Shown here piece after piece: positions 21,731 to 33,035 of a DNA stretch of 64,000 nt (within the stretch, counting starts at the first letter, position 1; each line of letters opens with the position of its first letter). Made by a program: the position numbers and the translations under genes. The stretch covers positions 42,842,007 to 42,906,006 of the forward strand of contig CM055107.1 of assembly GCA_029204225.1 (NCBI GenBank), in the 5' to 3' direction. The notes under the pieces are model-generated. The model was not told the DNA's origin, ran no database searches, and worked only from the letters and a program-made list of their open reading frames with translations. The stretch comes from Diphasiastrum complanatum. Its lineage: Eukaryota > Streptophyta > Lycopodiopsida > Lycopodiales > Lycopodiaceae.

Positions 21731-23039
21731 CCCATCATCAACCATGACTCTTACTGACTGGTTACCAACTTTCCCATGCATACGTACTAGGTCATGCGGC
21801 CCAAAACTGAAGGGTCTCGCTAGCATTGCAGAGGTTAGCTGGCAACAGTGTTCATGATCTTCATGATACACTTTGATCTCGGAAGCTGCCGAGTCACTGG
21901 GGAAACATACAGTCTGAACAAGATGAACTTGTTTTTTATCTTTTTTAGTGAAAGGCCCCTTGGCACACTGTCTGACTGTGTGTCCCTTGCCCATACACAC
22001 AAAGCACAAACGTTCTTGTTTGGCTTTCTCAAAATCATCTGGTTTTAAGGGCTGTATGAGTGAAGGGCGTTTCTGAGGAGCTTCACCTTTAAATTTATCT
22101 TCTTTCTTTCTTTTTAAAAATTTCTTTTTAAATTGAAAGTCTTTCTGAGGAAGCTGCTCAGAAAGTGGTTGTTGTCTCGCTCTCTTCCTACCCACTGAAT
22201 CATCATAGATTTGTGCATATCTGAGAGCTTGCTCAAGGGTAGTAGGCGAGTTTCTCTGGACCTCTACTTTATATTCATCTTTGAGGCCACGGACAAATCC
22301 CCTGATTTTTTGATAGTCATCCATATTTTTAATCTTTAAAATTGCTTCTCGATACTACGAGATATATTGGATGAGGGACTTGTCCATTACTGTTCTTTCC
22401 CAGGCTTCCCAGGCTCTATCAAGTTCATTCTCTGGTAGAAATTCTCTTAGGAAAGCTTCTTCAAAAGCTTTCCATGACCGGGGAGTCTGCCCAGTCTCCT
22501 GGAGATTTAACCACCACTTATAGGCCATAGGCCCTAAAGAAAGACTGGCCTCAATTGCTTGCAAATGGTCAGGGGTCTGTTTAAGAGCATGAATGTTCTT
22601 CCATTTGCTGAGGAAGGTTTGTAGAATATCTGCATTTCTATCCTTCTCTTCCCCATTAAAAGTAGGAGGCTTTAAGTCTTTAAAAACACTGGGGTGAGAC
22701 CGTAAAGTCTCACCCGAAACTGATGGAAGTGGAGAAGGGGATAACTGAGAAGTGGAGGGAAGGCTTCCTTTCGCGGAGCTCAAAAATCAAGTTTTTGAGT
22801 TCAGCGAACGAGTCGTCCACACTGGACTTGAAATTGGCTAATGCCAGCTTCAGTTCATCCACTTCTGTTACCAATTGGAGGAACTGCTCCTTGGTAACCA
22901 GTTCGTCGAGTTCTTCGGCGAACTGTTCCTGTTCTTCTACTTCCATGGGTTCCTTCCCTTTTCTGTAAGCCAAGGCTTCTGTTTCAAGTTCGTCGAAGCC
23001 TCTCTCCTGGGGTTGATCAGGTCCCTGAGGAGTGGTCAT
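21653..23039 (-). pseudogene. region B gag, frameshift plus nonsense codon
   Basis: The start ATG at 23039 and the opening [15 protein letters not shown] are present. An extra A near 22785, compared with region C, shifts the frame. A CAG to TAG change at about 22353 (region A has CAG) adds a stop in the QYISQYRE block. The knuckle [14 protein letters not shown] and protease loop DDGATHN are intact beyond it. Regions A and B are nearly identical here with an offset of 3,500 bp. Confidence 0.88.
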
Positions 23040-23830
23040 CTTCGAAACTGAAAGAGAGCTACCTTAACTTCTGAAGGAAAAAAGTCTAAAAGACTAATTT
23101 ACAACTGTACAAGGGAAAGGAAAGATGACTTAGCTGTTTCTGAGGACTGTACTTCCAAAGAAAGAATGAAGAGGAACCCTTTCAGCTCTTTTCCCCAAAA
23201 TTTCAGACCTGCTGTTCCGAAAAATGCCACTTTGAGGCTTCAAAACGGTGCTAAATTTCCCGGTTTTTTGAGGATAGTAGCTCGCTGGTCTGATTGCAAT
23301 CCAACTTGTCCACAAAAAGGCAAATCTGAAGTCCAAAAACCCTTCTGAATTCTGAAATTTCAGAAGTCTCCTACTCGCTGATCTGGTAGGAATCCTCTTG
23401 CTCCAAATCTCTGACGTTGGGGCCCAAAAACTTGTTGAAAAACCAGATTTTCAGAAGTACTGGCAGCGCTGGCCCTGCTCCTTTTTTTTTGGCTTCAAAC
23501 TCGCTGAGAACCAGTAACTTTTTCCTTGGAAATCGGATGTAGGTCTCTGACTGTACAGCGATGGAGGTGCTGGCTTCTTCCTACTCTAATTTCGCTGGGA
23601 AAACTATAAAGAATCCTCTGAACTCAGTGAGAAACAGCTGTTTTTTCAGCGAGTTACCTACACTTGGAATCTGACTCCTTGCTACTGTGATTTCTCAGTG
23701 GAAATCAGAAGTTTGAAGGCTGCTCCTACAACGATCCTCCTCCTCTATTCCTCTCTGAGAATCTGAGAAACACTTCCTATCTTCTGATAGCTTTCTCTAC
23801 TACTGTCCTGAACTCCCTAGGATGGAGATG
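23040..23830 (-). other. region B 5' leader
   Basis: Untranslated leader between primer site and gag start. It holds several repeats of a cgctgag/aaaacttcagaag type motif. Its last 170 bp are shared with region A; region C has a clearly different leader. Confidence 0.6.
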
Positions 23831-23842
23831 GCTCTGATACCA
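23831..23842 (-). other. primer binding site, region B
   Basis: TGGTATCAGAGC on the - strand, same as at 19309-19320. Confidence 0.9.
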
Positions 23843-23843
23843 G

Positions 23844-23957
23844 TGTAATAGATCCTAACACCACAGTAGGGCAAACACTAACTGATCCACCCAACCTTGC
23901 CTACTCCCTGATATAGAGTAAGCCCCTCCTAGCCCAGTGTGAGGACTGGTAGCATGC
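23844..23957 (-). repeat. second LTR fragment joined to pol
   Basis: Same 114-bp LTR piece and same fusion to integrase sequence as at 19322-19435, exactly 4,522 bp away. A shared deletion breakpoint means one event, later duplicated. Confidence 0.92.
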
Positions 23958-24822
23958 CCCTCCTGCCTTTAAACGCTCTGCTTTATTTACTTGACATTTC
24001 TGGCAACTGGTTACATACTGGTGGACGTCCTTTTTCATACTGGGCCAGAAAAATTGCCTACGAAGAAGCTCATAGGTATTCTGTATGCCTGGGTGTCCCG
24101 CGCTAGGATTGTCATGACATTCATATAGGACCTGCTGCCTATAATCCTCTGAATTGGGGACACATACTCTATCTCTATAGAGCAAGTACTCATCCTGAAT
24201 GGAATACTGTTTCCATTTGAATCCTTGAGTCAACTGACCCTCAACCACTGGGGTTTGCTTGGGTAATACAGGCTCAGAATCCTCAACGTCATCTGACGAC
24301 GTACACTCCGACTCATAATCATCCTCAACGGAAGCTGCCGTATTCTTGGATGGACTGGCACCAGCCCCGGGAACTGGTTCTGGAGTCTGTAACTGTCTGT
24401 TCTGGACTGAGTTCCAGATAATAGAGAAGAATGCATCATGCTGGCATTTCCCTCTCAAGGACTCGAGTAACTCATTACGAATCTGAGTAAAACTCAGCTC
24501 GTTTATCATAGGCATTCTGCTAAGGGCATCTGCTACTGTATTGAATTTTCCACGCCTATATCTGATAGACATGTCAAACTCTTGCATCAACTCTGCCCAA
24601 CGAGCTTTCCGACCTCTAAGCTCAGGTTGATTGCAAAGGTATCTGAGACTCTCATGGTCTGTCAGGACCTCAAAGTTGGCACCATACAAATAATGCCTCC
24701 AAGTCTTAAGGGCATGGACTATAGAAAAGAGTTCCTTTTCATAGGCACTGTACCTATCTGAGCTGGCTCGAGTTTTTTACTCTCGAACGCAACTGGTCGT
24801 CCACTCTGAGTTAGCACAACAC
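23958..24822 (-). pseudogene. region C RNase H end and integrase zinc domain, truncated
   Basis: Reads the same as region B (ADALSRMPMI, acidic spacer, HHCC site, stop in LTR sequence at 23901). It has no catalytic core. I could see no difference from region B in the predicted protein. Confidence 0.85.
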
Positions 24823-26252
24823 CTACTGCAAAGTCGCTAGCATCTGTTTCGACCACAAATGGCTGATTGGGGTGTCGACGACTTTTAAAGCTGGTGCTGT
24901 AGCTAAGGCTGTTTTGAGAGCATCAAAGCTCTCCTGCTGTGCGGACTCCCAAATGAACTCCTTTCCCTTCCCCTTAAGGAGATTTGTCATAGGAACTGCT
25001 ATCTGAGCATATTCCTTGACAAATCGTCTGTAATATCCCGCCAGACCAAGAAAGATCTGAAGTTCCAAAATATTTTGAGGTCTCAGCCAACTGAGTATGG
25101 CTTTAACCTTATTTGGGTCCATCTTAATCCCATCTGAAGAGATAATGTGACCCAAATATGCTACTTCTTCAACGAAGAATTCACACTTGGATTGTTTAGC
25201 ATAGAGCTTATGCTTTCTGAGGTGTTTTAGATGCTCCTTCCTCGTTTTGCTGTAAACGCGGATGTCATCTAAAAATACGACTACAAACTTACCCAAGTAT
25301 GGTCTGAGGACACTGTTCATCAAGGTCATAAAGGTAGCTGGAGCATTTGTGAGCCCAAATGGCATTACCTTAAACTCATAATGACCGTGACGAGTCCAAA
25401 AAGTTGTTTTCGAGACATCTTCCGATTTTATACGGACTTGATGATATCCCGATCTGAGGTCTATTTTACTGAAAAACTTAGCCCCGTCGAGTTGATCAAA
25501 CAACTCGTCTGCCCGAGGCATAGGGTATTTATTCTTAACTGTGACTTTATTGAGGGCTCTGTAATCTACGCAAAGACGCATAGACCCCTCTTTCTTTTTC
25601 ACCAATAGGACTGGTGAGGCCCATGGTGAACTACTGGTCTGAATTTGGCCTTTCCCAAGGTAGTCTGTTAACTGCCTAGTTATTTCTTCATCCTCTGTTC
25701 GGCTGACCCGATACGGAGGTTTAGAAATAGGTGTTGTACCTGGTACTAAGTTTATTACATGATCTACCTCTCTGCTAGGTGGTAAACAATGTGGCAAATC
25801 TTCAGGAAAAACATCTTTAAATTTAGACAATAAAGTTTCTAATTTACTGATTTTCTGCTGAATAGAACTGGAAATAGAAACTTCAGGAACAAACTGAAAG
25901 TCACATAAGAATACCTGATGGTCTTCGTCTCCGATTAGCTGACAGAGCTCTGAACTGCAGACCATAGGGCTGTTGGGAACATCATGCTCCCCATGCAACT
26001 GGATCTCTTGGCCTTTATGCTGAAAGCTGAGGGTGTTCTCCTGATAGTTTCTGAGGGAAGGTCCTAAATTGTAGAGCCAATCTCTCCCGAGAACAATGTC
26101 TGTTCGAATACCAAGATTTAACTTACTTACCATAGTTTCCCATATTTTTTTATCTTCACCCTTAGCTAATGAAACTATGTACCTATGCTGACTAGGTACT
26201 TCTGGTAGTTTAAGCTTTTTAACCAGGGTGTGGTTGATGAATTATGGGTTGC
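24823..26252 (-). pseudogene. region C protease C-part, RT and RNase H start
   Basis: The predicted protein of 24823-26133 is the same as region B over 436 residues, with the same RNase H frameshift and the same deleted block. I noticed one base difference (near 25660). The near-identity points to a recent duplication or gene conversion, while the gag to its right differs more. Confidence 0.87.
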
Positions 26253-27569
26253 CCCATCATCAACCATGACTCTTACTGACTGGTTACCAACTTTCCCATG
26301 CATACGTACTAGGTCATGCGGCCCAAAGCTGAAGGGTCTCGCTAGCATTGCAGAGGTCAGCTGGCAACAGTGTTCATGATCTTCATGATACACTTTGATC
26401 TCGGAAGCTGCCGAGTCACTGGGGAAACATACAGTCTGAACAAGATGAACTTGTTTTTTATCTTTCTTATCTTTTTTAGTGAAAGGCCCCTTGGGACACT
26501 GTCTGACTGTGTGTCCCTTGCCCATACGCACAAAGCACAAACGTTCTTGTTTGGCTTTCTCAAAATCATCTTGTTTTAAGGGCTGTATGAGTGAAGGGCG
26601 TTTCTGAGGAGCTTCACCTTTAAATTTATCTTCTTTCTTTCTTTTTGAAAATTTCTTTTTAAATTGAAAGTCTTTCTGAGGAGGCTGCTCAGAAAGTGGC
26701 TGTTGTCTCGCCCTCTTCCTACCCACTGAATCATCATAGATTTGTGCATATCTGAGAGCTTGCTCAAGGGTAGTAGGCGAGTTTCTCTGGACATCTACTT
26801 TATATTCATCTTTGAGGCCACGGACAAATCCCCTGATTTTCTGATAGTCATCCATATTTTTAATCTTTAAAATTGCTTCTCGATACTGAGAGATATATTG
26901 GATGAGGGACTTGTCCATTACTGTTCTTTCACAGGCTTCCCAGGCTTTATCAAGTTCATTCTCTAGTAGAAATTCTCTTAGGAAAGCTTCTTCAAAAGCT
27001 TTCCATGACCGGGGAGTCTGCCCAGTCTCCTGGAGATTTAACCACCACTTATAGACCATAGGCCCTAAGGAAAGACTGGCCTCAATTGCTTGCAAATGGT
27101 CAGGGGTCTGTTTAAGAGCATGAATGTTCTTCCATTTGCTGAGGAAGGTTTGTAGAATATCTGCATTTCTATCCTTCTCTTCCCCATTAAAAGTAGGAGG
27201 CTTCAAATCTTTAAAAACACTGGGGTGAGACCGTAAAGTCTCACCCGAAACTGATGGAAGTGGAGAAGGAGATAACTGAGAAGTGGAGGGAAGGCTTCCT
27301 TTCGCGGAACTCAAAATCAAGTTTTTGAGTTCAGCGAACGAGTCGTCCACACTGGACTTGAAATTGGCTAATGCCAACTTCAGATCATCCACTTTTGTTA
27401 CCAATTGGAGGAACTGCTCCTTGGTAACTAGTTCGTCGAGTTCTTCGGCGAACTGTTCCTGTTCTTCTACTTCCATGGGTTCCTTCCCTTTCCTGTAAGC
27501 CAAGGCTTCTGTTTCAAGTTCGTCGAAGCCTCTCTCCGGGGGTTGATCAGGTCCCTGAGGAGTGGTCAT
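26175..27569 (-). CDS. region C gag (464 codons), knuckle damaged
   Basis: A full-length frame with a real ATG at 27569: an acidic N-terminus ([19 protein letters not shown], probably coiled-coil, residues about 30-90), a Ser/Pro linker, the capsid core ([28 protein letters not shown]), a basic stretch, the knuckle and the protease loop DDGATHN near the end. The knuckle reads [14 protein letters not shown]: the second Cys is Arg, so one zinc ligand is lost. It is the only uninterrupted gag in the array but is unlikely to package RNA normally. Two extra residues (KD repeat) follow the knuckle compared with A and B. Confidence 0.85.
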   Translation of the reverse strand: MTTPQGPDQPPERGFDELETEALAYRKGKEPMEVEEQEQFAEELDELVTKEQFLQLVTKVDDLKLALANFKSSVDDSFAELKNLILSSAKGSLPSTSQLSPSPLPSVSGETLRSHPSVFKDLKPPTFNGEEKDRNADILQTFLSKWKNIHALKQTPDHLQAIEASLSLGPMVYKWWLNLQETGQTPRSWKAFEEAFLREFLLENELDKAWEACERTVMDKSLIQYISQYREAILKIKNMDDYQKIRGFVRGLKDEYKVDVQRNSPTTLEQALRYAQIYDDSVGRKRARQQPLSEQPPQKDFQFKKKFSKRKKEDKFKGEAPQKRPSLIQPLKQDDFEKAKQERLCFVRMGKGHTVRQCPKGPFTKKDKKDKKQVHLVQTVCFPSDSAASEIKVYHEDHEHCCQLTSAMLARPFSFGPHDLVRMHGKVGNQSVRVMVDDGATHNSSTTPWLKSLNYQKYLVSIGT

Positions 27570-28311
27570 CTTCAGATCTAAAAGAGAGGTACCTTAACTT
27601 CTGACTAAAAATAAGAAAAGAGATTGACTAAACTGGAAAAACGAAAGTAGAATACTTAGCTCTTTCTTAGGACTGTACTTCCAGAGAGAAAAAGCAAGAA
27701 ACCCCCTCAGTTCTTCCGCAGCTGTCCAATCCGTCTTCTTAAACAATTTCCAATTTGCTAGCTCTTCACCCTCGCTGTCTGAGTAGCAACCAATCTGCTT
27801 GCAAAAATCAGATTTGAAGACCCTACACAGTGGACAGGGGGAAACCCTCGCTGTCTGCTGCTCCAGAAATCTCAAGTTTAAGACCACAAACCGGTCTAAA
27901 ATTCCGGAGTTTGAAGGAGACTGCTCGCTGCTTTGAGTAAAGATCTGATCCTTCAAATCCGCCCTCATCTGCTCAGGAATCCACTGCAAAACAGTGATGA
28001 ATCTGCCCAGAGATTGCTCTCTATCCAGCGCTGGATCTACTTCCAGATTTCTACCTCAAACCCGCTCTGATTTCTAAAGTTTACACTCACAAATCAGAGA
28101 TAGATATCTAGTTTTTACAGCGACTGATCTGTACTTGCAATCTGGCTCAGGTTCTACTCAAAAAATGAGTAATTCCTCTGCAAAAGCAGCGATGGATGGC
28201 TGTCACTACAGCAATTTCTCTCCTCTCCTCTTTTCTGAAAGTTTGAGAATTCTTTCTTACCTTCTGATAGATTTCTCTACTGCTGCTACTAAGCTCCCAA
28301 AGAAGGAGATG
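27570..28311 (-). other. region C 5' leader
   Basis: Untranslated leader between primer site and gag. It shares little with the region B leader, unlike the pol parts. A 131-codon open frame on the - strand (27594-27989) shows no motif and is probably chance. Confidence 0.55.
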
Positions 28312-28323
28312 GCTCTGATACCA
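28312..28323 (-). other. primer binding site, region C
   Basis: TGGTATCAGAGC on the - strand, one base from the outer 5' LTR. Confidence 0.92.
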
Positions 28324-28324
28324 G

Positions 28325-28682
28325 TGTAAGAGATCCTAACACCACAGTAGGGCAAACACTAACTGATCCACCCCACCTTGCCTACTCCCTGATATAGAGT
28401 AAGCCCCTCCTAGCCCAGTGTGAGGACTGGTAGCATGCTACTGCCAAGTGTCGGCCACGTGGCACTGACGTGGCCGACTGCACATCGGGACCGAACTGGG
28501 AGCCCTATCCTACTGACAGGGTCCCTAGGCTGTGTTAGGCCCGCCATGGCTATGGACCGTGCTGGGGCACACTACTCACACTGTCTTGCCCTGTTGGTCA
28601 TGTACACTGGACACGACCCTGACTGTGGTATCTGACCTATCTGTGTTCTCTAGGGTTCGGCACTGGTTACGAGCTCGTAACA
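28325..28682 (-). repeat. outer 5' LTR, 358 bp
   Basis: It runs tgtaagag...ctcgtaaca with TG...CA termini and is flanked by taaac at 28683-28687. Compared with 14440-14797 it differs at about 12 of 358 sites; compared with the truncated 14177-14439 copy it shares diagnostic variants (taagag, gggagcc, gtctt). Confidence 0.95.
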
Positions 28683-28687
28683 TAAAC

Positions 28688-29725
28688 CAACTAGATACGA
28701 TCATTCTAAGTCACTCTCAACTAGGGGCGCCTAAAGGCTTACCTACTTAGGAAACCCTAGGTTCACCCTACTAGCTAAGACCTCTACCTAAAGACAACTC
28801 TAAGGCTCACCCTACTAGAATTGCCCTAGCTCTAACTATGGCTCACCCAACTAGTTAGTCCACTAAACTAGGCTACTCTAACTCCACTTGGGTAAGAAAG
28901 AAAGTTAGAGGAAAACACACATTCAACAAGAACGTGACAAGTGACAAGCAAGGAAGAAGGCAGAATTATCCCATAACAAGAATACCTAGTTTGAAATCCA
29001 AGAGGAAGCACGACCACTTGCCCTCGCGGTATTCGAGTTTACGATTTAACAAAATTTGACATATACTAATCCATTTCTAATAGACCCTAGGAAGTACACT
29101 ATATTGAAATCCATTGAAAGAGAAAGAGAGAAACAAAAGGTCCACTTTGTGCAGCACTATGTTTTTTATAGATGGGTGATGGAAGCAAATGTGAGAAGAA
29201 AATAAAAGGGAGAGGGTAAAGTTACAAATGGCATCCCATGCAATCAAAATTCCACGTGAAAACCATACACTCGAAAATGAAAATGAAAATTTAACATAGA
29301 CATCTAATCTCTAAAACAATATGGTACACTCTGATATATTTCCATCAAATATTTCAAAACTTTAAAAGAGATGCCCTTTGTCGTAACTGGTCCAAAAATG
29401 TAAAAGCGACGCCGACTAGCTACATAATTGCTCACTAAAAAACGCATTTCTCTCCCTACATAGTATCTAAAATAAATCAGACACGCCTAGTATGGGTTGG
29501 TGCATATTGTTATCCACATCCATCCCCTAAATAACAATGTAAAGAAAGTATACGTGTTTACATGGAGGAAACTTTCCATTAATTTGGTTTCTCATGAAGT
29601 CTTCACAAGAACATTCAGAAGACTCACTTATCCTTACTTTATAAATACACCCTGAGGGATTAAATGCAAAATTATGGACAAAAAAAGATACATCACGATA
29701 CTTTGGTGTGACTTCCTCCTTCTAA
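28688..29725. other. no recognised feature
   Basis: A stretch of about 1 kb with repeated short ctcaccctactag / ccctag motifs near 28740-28860 and AT-rich sequence after. No open frame with a domain, no RNA gene, no LTR pair. Confidence 0.35.
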
Positions 29726-29904
29726 ATGGAGGCTTTCAAATCGATTGGCCTTATGCTTCTTTCTTTGGCAGCTGTTGAGATGGAATTTTGTCTTCTTGTC
29801 TTCTCCTTTTCTACTGTTGTGGTGTGCTCCTCGAATGCCGCAATTGATGTTTCATTCTGGAAAAATGTGGACGTGTTGGGGTGTACATTTCCCATGGTTT
29901 CTAG
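29722..29904 (-). other. possible exon end interrupted by the DNA transposon
   Basis: The - strand frame ending at 29722 reads hydrophilic sequence (ETMGNVHPNTSTFFQNET, KERSIRPIDLKASI, then stop) that continues in frame beyond the transposon (DGGYI at about 30618) once the insertion is ignored. It could be a 3' exon. The + strand frame over the same bases looks hydrophobic. I recognise neither and cannot decide. Confidence 0.25.
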
Positions 29905-30609
29905 CATAGTTGCACTGTGTTTCTGGAAACGCGGTTCAGAAACACGTTTCTGGATTCTAGGAGCATTTCTCATAAACGTGTTTTTTTTTTTTTGGGATTT
30001 TTTTGTGGGCAATATTGGTATCAGATGAAAGCTCTAATCAGCCATTAATTTATGTATCTTGTCGAGCATTTCTGATACAATTCGGTCAAGTTTAGGTGCA
30101 TTAATCCATGTTGGGTTCTGTCAAGGATAAATTCAAAACTAACCTCTAGCCTGTTCGTTACAATCACAGATGGTTCCAGTGGGACAGAGACAGAGAACTG
30201 TAGAGCAATTGTACCTCGCCGGCCCCCCCAGCAACCCCCCATAGATAAAAGTGGGGGTCCAGAGAAGGGCCCAATATTTATGCCCCCAATTGTATGCACA
30301 TTGCACTCACATCTCCAGAGAAATGATCGCAAAAGTGATCATCATCCATAGAGTTGATAGCCCAAACTGTAGCAGTAACAATTACTGAAAACCAGAGCAA
30401 TTAACAACCAAATAGCTACTGAAAATAAGATCTGTTTGTGCCCTATCTACTGCACTTTTGAGAGGCAAAACATTGGTTTGACCATTGCTCCCCTAAAACA
30501 ATTTCAGCCATAAGCCATTTTTCCAAAAAAAAAAGATTAGCACGTTTTGGCTTCAAAAACACGATTTCAGAAACATGTTTGCCCAAAAACGCGTTTCGGT
30601 GCAACTATG
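29905..30609. mobile_element. non-autonomous TIR DNA transposon, 705 bp
   Basis: The ends are inverted: CATAGTTGCAC at 29905 and GTGCAACTATG at 30599-30609, with looser pairing extending inward (aaacgcg, acacgtttctg). Flanks repeat gtttcta(g/a) at 29897-29904 and 30610-30617, a 7-bp exact or 8-bp one-mismatch duplication. An 8-bp duplication would fit the hAT superfamily. There is no transposase frame, so it must move, if at all, in trans. It holds a run of C around 30225-30240. Confidence 0.8.
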
Positions 30610-30617
30610 GTTTCTAA

Positions 30618-30980
30618 TATGTATCCGCCGTCGTTCAATTTGTCAACCTAGTCTTGAGTAAGAGACGTTCCAAAAATGATGCTCAGTGTTTTCCTCCTTT
30701 AATATATGAAGAATATCAAGCAGACTGCAAAATAGCATTCACCATGTCCCCAATGCATGCTTTGTAAATAGTGATTTGGGAGCGTTATCCCTATGAAGTT
30801 TGCATAATCATTCAACACAACTATCAAATTACAGACAACTCACAAGTTGGCTTACCTCGGGTCATACACGTATAGCAAATTAGCAATTGTGGTCCATCCA
30901 GAAATTTGTTTTACATGGTCGAAACAAATCCAGGAGTGTTCCATTTCTCCACCCTTTTGCATTTTTTGTACAATGCTAAC
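30618..30980. other. no recognised feature
   Basis: Sequence between the DNA transposon and the chromovirus LTR. No domain-bearing frame or RNA gene seen. Confidence 0.35.
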
Positions 30981-31631
30981 TGTCAGACTCCCTCTCTGAT
31001 CTTCTCTTCAAACCTTGCTAATTTCCTGCACATACAAGCATCAAATCACTTCTAACACAAGATGGAGCTGGCTGCCTTGTCTCCTCCTAGCCTTTGCTGC
31101 ATAGATTATGATGAGGAATGCCTCTCTCTAGGCTCACTTATCCAAAATCCTCAAGCACCCCTTAACCCTGACCCTTCCTAAATCTCGACACATGGCCAAC
31201 TCCATGCACAGTCGACACTTGCCACTTGGCAATACCCTGACACATAGGCAAGTGAGTTTACTCATCCATTATTGGACCAAATGTCCCAGTGGGCATGTGA
31301 CACGTGTCATGTTTGACCGGTCAACCCTGACATGTGTCACTCATTCACTGGACCAAGTGTCCCAGTGAGCATATGACATGTGTCACGTTGACAAGTCAAC
31401 TCTCCTACTTTTTAAGAGGTCAGTCCAGCCACTCCGAATTAATGACCCACCAGTACCCTATACCCAAGCAACATGCGACTCTGAGGCTCAAAAACATCAT
31501 TAACAACTTTATTTACATTTCTGTTACAAAGGTCACCACAGGCCGGTGACTTAGCCGTTTCTGTATTTACAAGAAGTACATCTATAAGTAAAAACAGTAA
31601 ACAACTGGGACAGGGAGTAAAAGCTGTAACA
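30981..31631 (-). repeat. 3' LTR of second chromovirus (outer end tentative)
   Basis: The inner end is firm: on the - strand a purine tract gggtggaaggga leads into TGTTACAGC at 31631. An outer end at tgtcagactccc (30981) gives TGTTAC...CTGACA termini and 651 bp, but the matching 5' LTR is lost. The LTR contains the 76-bp tandem repeat listed separately. Confidence 0.5.
31271..31403. repeat. imperfect 76-bp tandem repeat
   Basis: attggaccaaatgtcccag (31271) recurs as actggaccaagtgtcccag (31347), each followed by a gacacgtgtca / gacatgtgtca block and a ttgac...gtcaac block. The first copy contains the near-palindrome ttgaccggtcaa, a W-box-like inverted pair. Confidence 0.8.
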
Positions 31632-31639
31632 TCCCTTCC

Positions 31640-33035
31640 ACCCTCAGGTAACATCGTCCGCGATGGCAAAGCTAGGGTACTGTGCACACAGACTGTGCGT
31701 GGTCTCCCAGGTAGCATCAGAAAGAGGCCTGCCATGCCAAGCGACCAAGTACTCACGGATCAGACAGTTGCGTGAACGCCTCTCCCACCTATCCAATACC
31801 CTCACTGGCCCATGGGTTACTTCTCCCTACTCCTGGAATGCAAACAAACCATCAGACAACAAGTTTCAATCTAGAAACATGAAATACAGAGGATGCACTT
31901 TACAAGTTTTAGGAAAATCTAACTTATAAGAAACATCACTAATTCTTTTAGCAATTTTCCAGGGTCCACAATAACGAGGGGACAACTTGTAACATTTGCC
32001 CGTCTTAAGGGTCTTAGAGTCCTTGGGTACTTGGAGAAACACCATGTCTCCTACCACAAACTCTTACTAGCATTCATTTTTAGGCAATGTAATGCTAGTC
32101 TAGCTCTCCTTTTGTACCTCACTAGATCTTGCGCGATGCTGATCAGCATATGACTTTGCTCTATCCATCACTTGCCTAATATTAACCTTCGCTAACTCAA
32201 GCATTTCATTCATTTGAGTTAGAAAATTAGCCGCACTAGGCACTCTCTGAGGAATTCCTACCGTAACACGGCTAGCTGGCCTAAATCCATAGTTAAGCTC
32301 AAAAGGACTCATCTTAGTACTCACATTTTTCTTGTCATTGTAAGCAAACTCCAACAGTGGCAAGTACTTCTCCCACTGAGTTTGCTTATCCCCAACAAAT
32401 ACCCTAAGCATATCCTCTAAGGTCTGGTTGACTCTCTCAGTTTGGCCATCCGTTTCAGGATGCTCCGTACTGCTCATTCTCAATTGGACTTCAAGTTTGG
32501 CCATAACTGCAGTCCAAAAGTTTCTAGTGAATCGAGTATCCATGTCAGACACTATGGATAACGGTAATCCATGAAGTCTGAACACATGCTCGATAAACAA
32601 CTTAGCTACTCCAGCCGCATCAATCTTTTTACGCGTTGGAATAAAATGAGCCATTTTTGTGAGTCTGTCAACTACGACCAAGATAGAATCATGCCGCAAC
32701 TGCGTGCGAGACAAGTTGGTGACAAAATCCATGGAGATACTCTCCCATCTTCCTTCTGGCACAGGTAGTGGGTGTAAAACTCCACGGGGTTTAATCCTTT
32801 CAGCTTTAGTGACTTGGCACTTCAAACAGTGCATCACGTAATGGTAAACATCTTTTTTAACCTTAGGCCACCAGAAGTTACGTAAGATCAACTCATAGGT
32901 CTTATCCACACCAGGATGACCTGCACTAGGGCTGTCATGACATAAATGGACAATCTTCCTACGCAGCTCCTCACAAGCTGGAATGAGAAGTTTGCCATTT
33001 CTCCTGATCATACCATCTTCTATGGTATATTTAAG
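31640..33035 (-). pseudogene. integrase and chromodomain, broken
   Basis: The zinc site reads LCHDSPSAGHPGVD and CLKCQVTKAERIKP, and the core carries SMDFVTNLS, SDMDTRFTRNFW and TDGQTERVNQ, so D, D and E are present. The C-terminal block QVPKDSKTLKTGKCYKLSPRYCGPW is in another frame (31866-32057), and a chromodomain-like block REYLVAWHGRPLSDATWE follows in a third (about 31650-31800). Shifts lie near 32090 and 31850. Confidence 0.87.

Larger units (their letters stand above)
14177..28682 (-). mobile_element. composite Ty3 chromovirus array, three internal copies
   Basis: The array is bounded by a perfect 5-bp target duplication, taaac (14172-14176 and 28683-28687). Between lie, in + coordinates: LTR fragment, full LTR, internal region A, LTR fragment, internal region B, LTR fragment, internal region C, full LTR. 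All internal regions are on the - strand. Regions B and C lack integrase from the catalytic core onward; region A lacks the gag N-terminus. B and C share the same LTR/pol junction and repeat with a period of 4,522 bp, so they come from one duplication event. Confidence 0.92.
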
